NCBI GenBank assembly: GCA_946410525.1
Contig: CAMKAQ010000066.1
Span: 1 to 5,936 of the forward strand
Source of the DNA: an uncultured Caryophanales bacterium
GTDB taxonomy: Bacteria > Bacillota_I > Bacilli_A > RFN20 > CAG-826
Reading direction: 5' to 3'
DNA: 5,936 nucleotides
Made by a program: the position numbers and the translations under genes. Each line of letters opens with the position of its first letter. Within the stretch, counting starts at the first letter, position 1. The notes below the pieces were generated by a model. The model was not told the DNA's origin, made no database searches, and saw only the letters and a list, made by a program, of their open reading frames with translations. Positions 1-4,259 of the stretch are shown here, piece after piece.

Positions 1-107
1 AGATGACACTCGAGGAAGTGAAAAAAGCCCTCGATGCCAAGGAAAGGAAAATCATTTCCTTCAAGGCAGATCCTTCAGGACTATGCCTAGAAGACGTCAT
101 CTATTAA
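1..107 (+). CDS. truA: C-terminal end of tRNA pseudouridine synthase A (partial, 5' end outside window)
   Basis: TruA converts uridines in the anticodon arm (positions 38-40) of tRNAs to pseudouridine in the cytoplasm. Only the last 34 codons or so are present. The frame starts at base 3 and stops at TAA 105-107. The fragment ends with the residues KADPSGLCLEDVIY, matching the usual TruA tail pattern of a Pro, then GLxL, then V-x-Y at the extreme C-terminus. Just before it is a charged helix-like stretch (EEVKKALDAKERK), as in the family. Codon use (GAG, GTC, ATC, CTC) agrees with the downstream housekeeping genes. Context supports the call, because truA directly precedes rplM-rpsI in many Firmicutes. 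The assignment rests on a short tail plus synteny, so it is likely rather than certain. Confidence 0.72.
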   Translation, partial: MTLEEVKKALDAKERKIISFKADPSGLCLEDVIY

Positions 108-115
108 ACAAAAAA

Positions 116-142
116 CTACCTACTGCTAATTAGCAGTGGTAG
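116..142. repeat. Strong inverted repeat between truA and yebC
   Basis: The arms CTACC + ACTGCT (116-120, 122-127) and AGCAGT + GGTAG (132-142) pair perfectly around an AATT loop (128-131), with a single unpaired T at 121. The core 122-137 is a perfect 16-bp palindrome. On the plus strand it is followed by AATACAC, so it is not a terminator for truA. On the minus strand it is followed by six T, G, three T (complement of 106-115), which is terminator geometry. It also overlaps the candidate yebC promoter, so it may be an operator. Confidence 0.7.
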
Positions 143-145
143 AAT
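137..145 (+). promoter_or_regulatory. Candidate extended -10 promoter of yebC
   Basis: TGG followed by TAGAAT matches the extended -10 pattern (TGn plus TATAAT, five of six). The hexamer 17 bp upstream (117-122, TACCTA) is a poor -35, as expected for an extended -10 promoter. Transcription would start near 152 and give a leader of about 20 nt that still includes the ribosome binding site at 159-164. The 122-137 palindrome sits directly against this element. Confidence 0.45.
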
Positions 146-170
146 ACACTAGTTTCTTAAGGAGCTTTTT

Positions 171-881
171 ATGGGAAGACATTTTGAAGTAAGAGCCGCC
201 GCAATGGCCGCGTCTGCCAAAGCAAAGAGCGCCATCTACATGCGCGCTTCGAAGGAGATCTATGCCGCTGCTAAGAGCGGTGTCCCTGACCCAGAGAGCA
301 ACCTTGCGCTTAGAAGCGCCATCGAAAAATACCGCAAAACCTGCCCACGTGATGTCATCGACAGAGCCATCGAGAAAGCCAAAGGCGGAGATGCCGTCGC
401 TTACATCCCAGGCCGTTATGAATTCTTCGGCCCAGGCGGAAGCTTCATCATCGTCGACACTTTAACCGACAACGTCAACCGCGCTTTAGTCGGTGTCAGA
501 ACCATCGTCACCAAGAAGGGTGGCAAGATGGGTTCCGTCGCCTATAACTTCACCTATGCCGCTTACATTGCCTTCAAAGGCGATGAGGCCAAACGCGACG
601 AGACCGAAGAGAACCTCATCCTTGGTGATGTCGACGTCCAGAAAGTCGAATACGAAGATGGCGAAGTCGAGTGCACCGTCGCCCCTGGCGATTTAGAGAA
701 AGCGAAAGAAGTCCTCAATGGCATCGGAGTCACTGACTTCGATTCCGCTGAAGTCACCTTCCTTCCAAACGAGTACGTTGATCTCTCTGACGATGATGCT
801 CAGAAAGTCAAAGACATGCTCGCCATGCTTGATGAGTGCGAAGATGTCCAGAACGTCTATCACAACGTCAACAACATCTAA
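171..881 (+). CDS. yebC: YebC/TACO1-family protein, YeeI/YeeN (YebC2) subfamily
   Basis: This is a cytoplasmic 236-aa protein. YebC proteins were long annotated as transcriptional regulators. More recent work on bacterial YebC/YebC2 and mitochondrial TACO1 links them to translation of proline-rich stretches by stalled ribosomes. The N-terminus (MGRHFEVRAA) lacks the MAGHSKW of classical YebC and resembles the MGR type (E. coli YeeN, B. subtilis YeeI). Supporting blocks are IYAAAKSGVPDPESN (30-44), VIDRAIEKAKGG (62-73), GRYEFFGPGGSFIIVDTLTDN (81-101), NVNRALVGVRT (101-111) and the terminal DVQNVYHNVNN (225-235). The segment after KKGGKMG (115-121) is a few residues shorter than the usual KKGGNLGxxGSV form. 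The start is set by AAGGAG at 159-164, 6 nt before ATG. Ile codons are almost all ATC. The gene has its own terminator and lies between truA and rplM. Confidence 0.93.
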   Translation: MGRHFEVRAAAMAASAKAKSAIYMRASKEIYAAAKSGVPDPESNLALRSAIEKYRKTCPRDVIDRAIEKAKGGDAVAYIPGRYEFFGPGGSFIIVDTLTDNVNRALVGVRTIVTKKGGKMGSVAYNFTYAAYIAFKGDEAKRDETEENLILGDVDVQKVEYEDGEVECTVAPGDLEKAKEVLNGIGVTDFDSAEVTFLPNEYVDLSDDDAQKVKDMLAMLDECEDVQNVYHNVNNI

Positions 882-895
882 GAGCTTTGAAATCT

Positions 896-926
896 AGAGG
901 GCCACGAAACGGCCCTCTTTTCTTTT
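896..926 (+). terminator. Rho-independent terminator of yebC
   Basis: An 8-bp GC-rich stem (AGAGGGCC 896-903 with GGCCCTCT 911-918) encloses a 7-nt ACGAAAC loop. It is followed by TTTT, C, TTTT (918-926). It starts 14 nt after the yebC stop and faces the plus strand. This separates yebC transcription from rplM-rpsI. Confidence 0.92.
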
Positions 927-939
927 GCTTTTTATATTG

Positions 940-965
940 ATATGCGCTCGCGAGTGCGTATTTTT
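940..965 (+). terminator. Second terminator-like hairpin downstream of yebC
   Basis: The arms 940-948 and 953-961 form a 9-bp stem, including two G-U pairs, around a CGCG loop. T961-T965 follow on the plus strand. It could be a backup terminator in tandem with 896-926. Its near-palindromic GC-rich centre CTCGCGAG (947-954) would also suit a protein-binding site. The wobble pairs favour an RNA role. Confidence 0.4.
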
Positions 966-991
966 GAACGAAAAATGAGCCAAAAATGCAG

Positions 992-1010
992 GTAATTATA
1001 TAATAATTAC
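992..1010. repeat. AT-rich inverted repeat containing a consensus -10 hexamer
   Basis: GTAATTA (992-998) and TAATTAC (1004-1010) are perfect 7-bp inverted arms around TATAA. The spacer plus the next base reads TATAAT (999-1004), a perfect -10 hexamer. The complementary strand also contains TATAAT (plus-strand 995-1000). No good -35 lies 16-18 bp upstream of the plus-strand hexamer. It may be a weak upstream promoter, an operator or an AT-rich UP-like element for the rplM promoter about 30 bp downstream. Confidence 0.4.
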
Positions 1011-1038
1011 AAATATTTACATTTTGCCAAAAAAGTTG

Positions 1039-1067
1039 TTGCAACTCCTTTAGCGCATGTGCATAAT
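1039..1067 (+). promoter_or_regulatory. Sigma-A-type promoter of rplM-rpsI
   Basis: The -35 TTGCAA (1039-1044) and -10 CATAAT (1062-1067) are separated by exactly 17 bp and match consensus at four and five positions. AT-rich DNA lies upstream. The predicted start, near 1073-1075, falls at the base of the leader hairpin at 1075-1103. It gives rplM-rpsI a promoter independent of truA and yebC. Confidence 0.65.
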
Positions 1068-1074
1068 ATACGAG

Positions 1075-1103
1075 CACTGATTTTAGGGCCACCCTAATCG
1101 GTG
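1075..1103 (+). promoter_or_regulatory. Structured 5' leader of rplM, candidate L13 autoregulatory leader
   Basis: CACTGATT (1075-1082) pairs with AATCGGTG (1096-1103), and the inner AGGG (1085-1088) pairs with CCCT (1092-1095) around a CCA loop. This makes a 12-bp stem with a TT bulge (1083-1084). An exclusive alternative pairs GCCACC (1088-1093) with GGTGGC (1100-1105). No T tract follows, so it is not an intrinsic terminator. An L13 leader RNA family upstream of rplM is known in Firmicutes (Rfam ribosomal protein L13 leader). Whether this RNA matches that family's covariance model is unchecked. The element lies right at the predicted transcript 5' end, about 30 nt before the start codon. 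Confidence 0.5.
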
Positions 1104-1135
1104 GCATGCATTAATAGAAGAAAGAGGAAAAGATT

Positions 1136-1579
1136 ATGCAACGTCAAACAACTATTGCTAAGCCTCTTGAGATCAAACGCAGCTGGTACGTCGTTGACGC
1201 CAAAGATGTCATCCTTGGCCGTCTCGCCACCCAGGTCGCTATGGTCTTAATGGGAAAGAACAAGCCAATCTACACTCCAAACGAAGATACTGGTGACTAC
1301 GTCATCATCATCAATGCCGCCCAGGTCAAAATGACTGGCAAGGCCGGTGGAGAACACAAGAAGAACTACTACAACGTTTCCGGCTACAACGGCGGTCTCA
1401 GAACCCGTTCCGCTGGCGTCATGAAGCGTGAGTTCCCTGTCGAAATGGTCGAAAGAGCCGTCTGGGGTATGTTACCAAAAGGACCTCTTGGCCGCGCTAT
1501 GATGAAGAAGTGCTTCGTCTATGCTGACGACAAACACGAGCAGGCTGCTCAGAAACCAGTCGCTCTCGAAATCAAATAA
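1136..1579 (+). CDS. rplM: 50S ribosomal protein L13
   Basis: L13 is an early-assembly protein of the large ribosomal subunit that binds 23S rRNA. The 147-aa product is close to the normal length of about 142-150. Family blocks run in order: WYVVDAKDVILGRLAT (17-32), the GKNKPIYTPNEDTGDYVIIINA region (40-61), the Y-x-x-x-SGYNGGL stretch (78-88), and the L13 signature around ERAVWGMLPKGPLGRAMMKKCFVYA (106-130). The usual acidic-His-Ala-Gln-Pro tail follows (DDKHEQAAQKP). The start is supported by AGAGGA at 1123-1128, 7 nt before ATG. The gene is followed by rpsI with 11 nt between stop and start, the near-universal rplM-rpsI operon. Expression is probably controlled by the promoter at 1039-1067 and the structured leader. 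Confidence 0.97.
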   Translation: MQRQTTIAKPLEIKRSWYVVDAKDVILGRLATQVAMVLMGKNKPIYTPNEDTGDYVIIINAAQVKMTGKAGGEHKKNYYNVSGYNGGLRTRSAGVMKREFPVEMVERAVWGMLPKGPLGRAMMKKCFVYADDKHEQAAQKPVALEIK

Positions 1580-1590
1580 GGAGATAGAAA

Positions 1591-1986
1591 ATGGCTACTA
1601 AAGTTACTAAGTTCTATGGCACCGGTCGTAGAAAGAAATCTATCGCCCGTGTCTACCTCAAAGCTGGCAAAGGCTCCATCGTCGTCAACGGCCACGATGT
1701 GAACGAATATATGCCATACGCCACCCTTGTTCAGAACCTCAAACAGCCTTTGGCTCTCAGCGGTGCTGAAACCAAGTATGACGTCGAAGCCGAAGTCTAT
1801 GGCGGTGGATTCACCGGCCAGGCCGAAGCCATCCGTCTTGGCATCGCCCGTGCTCTTCTCGAAGCTGGCGAGGATCGTAAGACCCTCAAAGTCGCTGGTA
1901 TGCTTACCCGTGACCCACGTGTCAAAGAGAGAAAGAAATACGGTCTCAAAGGCGCCCGCCGCGCTCCACAGTTCAGCAAACGTTAA
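1591..1986 (+). CDS. rpsI: 30S ribosomal protein S9
   Basis: S9 is a small-subunit head protein whose extended C-terminal tail reaches the P-site tRNA. The 131-aa product has the N-terminal [15 protein letters not shown] (9-23), the NG(H/x)DVNEY segment (33-40), and the S9 signature [19 protein letters not shown] (71-89). The basic tail ends in the canonical Ser-Lys-Arg that contacts tRNA. The ribosome binding site AAGGAG (1578-1583) overlaps the rplM stop codon, with 7 nt to the ATG, so translation is probably coupled to L13. Transcription ends at a strong hairpin 24 nt after the stop. Confidence 0.97.
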   Translation: MATKVTKFYGTGRRKKSIARVYLKAGKGSIVVNGHDVNEYMPYATLVQNLKQPLALSGAETKYDVEAEVYGGGFTGQAEAIRLGIARALLEAGEDRKTLKVAGMLTRDPRVKERKKYGLKGARRAPQFSKR

Positions 1987-2009
1987 TCCGTTTACTTACT
2001 TCGAGATCA

Positions 2010-2046
2010 AGCTCAGCCAATGGCTGGGCTTTTCTTTTTGTTTTTT
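2010..2046 (+). terminator. Rho-independent terminator of rplM-rpsI
   Basis: Arms 2010-2018 and 2022-2030 form a 9-bp stem with one G-U pair around an AAT loop. They are followed by TTTTC, TTTTT, G and TTTTTT (to 2046). It is strong and correctly oriented for the plus strand. It lies directly next to an opposing terminator. Confidence 0.93.
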
Positions 2047-2050
2047 CGCA

Positions 2051-2077
2051 AATAAAAAAGCGGCCTTAGAGACCGCT
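2051..2077 (-). terminator. Rho-independent terminator of the peptidase-lipoprotein unit
   Basis: Read on the minus strand, arms 2077-2071 and 2065-2059 pair over 7 bp (one G-U) around a UCUAA loop. Six T (2059-2054) and ATT follow. It begins 16 nt after the lipoprotein stop codon. Only four bases separate its T tract from that of the convergent rpsI terminator. Confidence 0.88.
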
Positions 2078-2092
2078 GCTATTTACCAATGA

Positions 2093-2725
2093 TTAATATT
2101 CGAAAAGGTTTTCGTTTGAGACGTAGTACCATTCGTGGCATCCTTCTCCTGCTTTGGTTCCGTTTTTATTAAGTAAGGAGAATCCCGACGATATATAAGA
2201 AGTTCCTTCGCAAGCGTAGAAATGCTTGGAAGGATCAAAAACGGCATTGTATTCGAATGTTAAAATGCCGCTTCCGTTAAGGGCTATTCTTTGAATGGAG
2301 GTTGTTCCTTCTGTGACACTGCTCGTTACTCCATCGAAAACTATTTTAGAAAGCTTTCCATGGAGGCTGTCACTTTTTTCAACATAGGGATAATTGTTGA
2401 AGAACCTATCTTCTGTTTTGGTTGTCTCATCAACGTCCCAATGCCTAGCTATGCTAAAGATTTTTGAACTATAAGTGAAAACGAAAGCCTCATCTAAGGA
2501 GTTGTTAAAGGAAAACACGATTGATATTTTGTTTTCTTCGAGCGGCAGGAACTTCATAGTGCCTACCATCTCTTTTGTGCTGTTGTTTTGAATACTGAAA
2601 ACAATATCTCCGCATTGAGCACCCATGACCATAGGCGAACCTGGCCCGATTTTAATACCGCTCCCATCACAAGATGCCAGAAGAACAGATACGGCAGGCA
2701 ACAATAATAATTTTTTACCAAACAT
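2093..2725 (-). CDS. Small exported lipoprotein of unknown function
   Basis: I do not recognise the family. The start chosen (ATG 2725-2723) gives a 210-aa product with a textbook lipoprotein signal: MFGKK, a hydrophobic stretch LLLLPAVSVLL, and lipobox Leu-Ala-Ser-Cys with the lipidated Cys at residue 19. An in-frame ATG at 2749 would add MGTQSLLI ahead of the lysines and spoil the n-region, so it is less likely. After the Cys comes a Gly/Ser/Pro linker (DGSGIKIGPGSP), then a hydrophilic, aromatic-rich, probably beta-rich domain. It has three Cys besides the lipobox one: one in GAQCGD, one in FYACEG, one in EGCHEWYY near the C-terminus. Its first 11 nt overlap the end of the peptidase gene and no good ribosome binding site is nearby, so translation is probably coupled. 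A surface partner, anchor or inhibitor of the peptidase is possible but inferred from context only. Codons are A/T-rich compared with the ribosomal genes. Confidence 0.82.
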   Translation of the reverse strand: MFGKKLLLLPAVSVLLASCDGSGIKIGPGSPMVMGAQCGDIVFSIQNNSTKEMVGTMKFLPLEENKISIVFSFNNSLDEAFVFTYSSKIFSIARHWDVDETTKTEDRFFNNYPYVEKSDSLHGKLSKIVFDGVTSSVTEGTTSIQRIALNGSGILTFEYNAVFDPSKHFYACEGTSYISSGFSLLNKNGTKAGEGCHEWYYVSNENLFEY

Positions 2726-3986
2726 AATTAATAAACTCTGCGTCCCCATGGTGTTCCCAGAAATACCTGGTTATATCAAAATACATCGTTTCAAGAGAAT
2801 GTCCATCGCCAAGTTCAAGGAAGGTTGCCCATTCAATCTTGTCCCAGAAAAGGACTTTGACGGTGCGTTTGTAATATTTATATCCGGAAACTGCCATGCC
2901 ATGATTGCCATAAGTGCTGCCATATGAAGCGAAGAAAAGAGGCTTTCCGCCAGTTAGGAAGTTTTTAAAGGCCGGAGTTCCGGTGTATGCGTTGAAGTCT
3001 GTTATTTTTTCCGCCCGAAAAGTGTTGAGTCCAAATTGATGTGCGACGCTCTCCATTTGAATAACGACTTCATCAGTATTGATACCGGAAAAAGGGGTGG
3101 TTAGATCTAATTCCAGTCCCGCTTGCCTTAACGCGATATAAAGGCCATCAAATTCCTTAGCCTCCCAACTTCCGTATCCAGGATGGTTTTGGAAACATCG
3201 CCAATCTTCCACGTTGTCAGCCACCCATTGATAAGTTTCAGGCTCTTGACTTCTTGGATAGTATCTAGTTTTGTTTGTTTGTTTTGGGAAACCATCAAAC
3301 GAAATATTTCTATAGGCACTGTAATTTACTAAGTAATGGAAAACGGTGTATGCCGCACAAAGTCCGCAATTCGCCTCGCTAGCATATCTTCTAATAACGC
3401 CGTCTTCTCTTATTCCTTTCCAGTAGCAACTTATTTCCTTCTGTTTGAACCTTGTTATTGGGATGCTGTGCTCATCATCCAATTCGCCTCCAGGAAATTT
3501 GTTATTAACGTAATTCACGAGTTGGTCGCTTGAAATCTGGCCACAACCATAGTCTTCAAACGATCCCTCCTTCAAATTCCCCTCAGGCATATCTGTTGCC
3601 CTCTCTGCTCTATCGACTATAGAGACGCATCTTTCGTCTTCGGTCATGAAAGACCGACTGACAGGATTGAATTCAAGCCCGTTCAGCGAGGCCTTTTCGT
3701 TCAGTTCGACGTTTGGCTGATAATCATAGATTTTGTAGTTATCGCCCAACACGAGATAGCCTTCATTGCCATCAAGGTCATATAAGGTCGCTTGTTCACC
3801 TCCGCTTAGAAAAACCGAGCCTTTGTTTTCTATCCCTGTAACTTCAGGTCCTTCACCCATAGCGGAAACAACTTGTTTTATCTGAGATAGAGTATATGAA
3901 TCGCTTTTGACTTTTTGCTCAGTCATTAGCTTGGCGCCTATTGTTACGCTTATTAAACTGGCCGCCATAAGTGCAATTTGTTGCAT
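2715..3986 (-). CDS. Exported papain-fold cysteine-peptidase-like protein (C10/C1-like)
   Basis: This is a predicted secreted or membrane-tethered thiol protease of 423 aa. Residues 3-18 are hydrophobic (IALMAASLISVTIGA). They lack a basic n-region, so cleavage is uncertain. Residues 30-110 contain LYDLDGNEGYLVLGDNYKIYDY (68-89), resembling the propeptide of streptopain-type (C10) proteases. The catalytic half has EANCGLCAAYTVFHYL (204-219), matching the papain CGSCWAF motif and pointing to Cys210 as nucleophile. It also has GNHGMAVSGYKYY (360-372), matching the papain active-site His strand and giving His362. The papain oxyanion Gln position appears to be Glu204. The third catalytic residue is unclear, with Asp394 (LELGDGHS) or Asp382 as candidates. 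The start is supported by AGGAG (minus strand, 3997-3993) 6 nt upstream. ATA isoleucine and other A/T-ending codons set it apart from yebC and rplM. It could instead be an inactive homologue. Confidence 0.72.
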   Translation of the reverse strand: MQQIALMAASLISVTIGAKLMTEQKVKSDSYTLSQIKQVVSAMGEGPEVTGIENKGSVFLSGGEQATLYDLDGNEGYLVLGDNYKIYDYQPNVELNEKASLNGLEFNPVSRSFMTEDERCVSIVDRAERATDMPEGNLKEGSFEDYGCGQISSDQLVNYVNNKFPGGELDDEHSIPITRFKQKEISCYWKGIREDGVIRRYASEANCGLCAAYTVFHYLVNYSAYRNISFDGFPKQTNKTRYYPRSQEPETYQWVADNVEDWRCFQNHPGYGSWEAKEFDGLYIALRQAGLELDLTTPFSGINTDEVVIQMESVAHQFGLNTFRAEKITDFNAYTGTPAFKNFLTGGKPLFFASYGSTYGNHGMAVSGYKYYKRTVKVLFWDKIEWATFLELGDGHSLETMYFDITRYFWEHHGDAEFINYVW

Positions 3987-3997
3987 TCAATTCTCCT

Positions 3998-4017
3998 GAA
4001 GAGAACGAGCTCTCTTC
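3998..4017 (-). promoter_or_regulatory. Leader hairpin abutting the peptidase ribosome binding site
   Basis: On the minus strand GAAGAGA (4017-4011) and TCTCTTC (4004-3998) are perfect 7-bp inverted arms around a 6-nt loop (GCTCGT). The right arm ends one base before the AGGAG of the peptidase gene (3997-3993). This placement suits control of ribosome access or 5'-end stabilisation. There is no T tract, so it is not a terminator. A weak -10-like TAATAT lies just upstream (minus strand, 4028-4023) without a convincing -35. Confidence 0.45.
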
Positions 4018-4077
4018 TAAAAATATTAACGTTGTGTAGTTTGTCATTTTTCGATGAGCAAAGTCAATAGATTCCAC

Positions 4078-4102
4078 AAAAAAAGATCCTCTTTGAGGAT
4101 CT
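4078..4102 (-). terminator. Rho-independent terminator after tRNA-Thr
   Basis: On the minus strand AGATCCTC (4102-4095) pairs perfectly over 8 bp with GAGGATCT (4091-4084) around AAA, followed by T6 (4083-4078). It starts 13 nt beyond the encoded CCA. It separates tRNA transcription from the peptidase gene, which should therefore have its own promoter in 4018-4077. Confidence 0.9.
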
Positions 4103-4115
4103 GATATTAGAACGT

Positions 4116-4191
4116 TGGTGCCGGCTTCCGGATTCGGACCGAAGACCTACGCATTACAAGTGCGTTGCTCTACCAGCTGAGCTAAGCCGGC
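4116..4191 (-). tRNA. trnT: tRNA-Thr (anticodon UGU), CCA encoded
   Basis: The minus strand folds as a complete 76-nt cloverleaf. The 7-bp acceptor stem is GCCGGCT with AGCCGGC (4191-4185 and 4126-4120), and the D-arm is AGCTCAGCTGGTAGAGC. The anticodon stem ACGCA/TGCGT has loop CTTGTAA (4160-4154), giving anticodon TGT at 4158-4156 for threonine ACA/ACN codons. A T-arm of five pairs has loop TCCGAAT. The discriminator is A (4119) and CCA is encoded (4118-4116). All stems pair, so the gene appears intact. It lies between glmS and the accessory peptidase pair, with its 3' end facing the latter. Confidence 0.97.
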
Positions 4192-4199
4192 GTTCTAGA

Positions 4200-4221
4200 C
4201 GCTATATTTAGCGCCTAAATA
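4200..4221. repeat. Overlapping palindromes in the glmS-tRNA spacer
   Basis: TATTTAG (4205-4211) and CTAAATA (4215-4221) are perfect inverted arms around CGC. CGCTA (4200-4204) and TAGCG (4209-4213) form a second, mutually exclusive pair around TATT. On the minus strand neither is followed by a T tract. The element sits at the predicted start site of the tRNA-Thr transcript and could be part of its leader processing or a binding site. Confidence 0.45.
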
Positions 4222-4249
4222 CCATAGCAAAATGTACTTATTTCTTCAA
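4221..4249 (-). promoter_or_regulatory. Candidate promoter of tRNA-Thr
   Basis: On the minus strand, TTGAAG (4249-4244) is separated by 17 bp from TATGGT (4226-4221), which is preceded by TGC, an extended -10 feature. The predicted start, near 4214, would give a short pre-tRNA leader of about 22 nt. Matches are moderate (four of six at each hexamer), so read-through from glmS is an alternative source of the tRNA. Confidence 0.35.
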
Positions 4250-4259
4250 TAAGAAGTGC

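Noticed and set aside
868..1107. Open frame of 79 codons on the minus strand across the yebC-rplM spacer
   Set aside because: It runs through the yebC terminator, the rplM promoter and the leader hairpin, has no family-like motifs, and has a composition matching intergenic AT-rich DNA.
1727..2092. Open frame of 121 codons on the plus strand
   Set aside because: It lies out of frame over rpsI and runs on through both convergent terminators. It is a shadow of the S9 gene.
2726..2749. Upstream ATG start (2749) for the lipoprotein
   Set aside because: It would put MGTQSLLI before MFGKK, giving an abnormal signal-peptide n-region and a longer overlap with the peptidase gene. The ATG at 2725 gives a canonical lipoprotein signal.
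2048..4115. Attachment-site duplication of the tRNA-Thr 3' end
   Set aside because: I looked for a second copy of the tRNA 3' sequence near the rpsI side of the peptidase-lipoprotein block and found none. Tyrosine-recombinase integration is not supported directly.
4227..4258. Terminator for glmS immediately after its stop
   Set aside because: CTTATT/AATAAG forms only a weak 6-bp AU-rich stem, and the following TACATTTTGC is not an uninterrupted T tract. I see no convincing glmS terminator before the tRNA.
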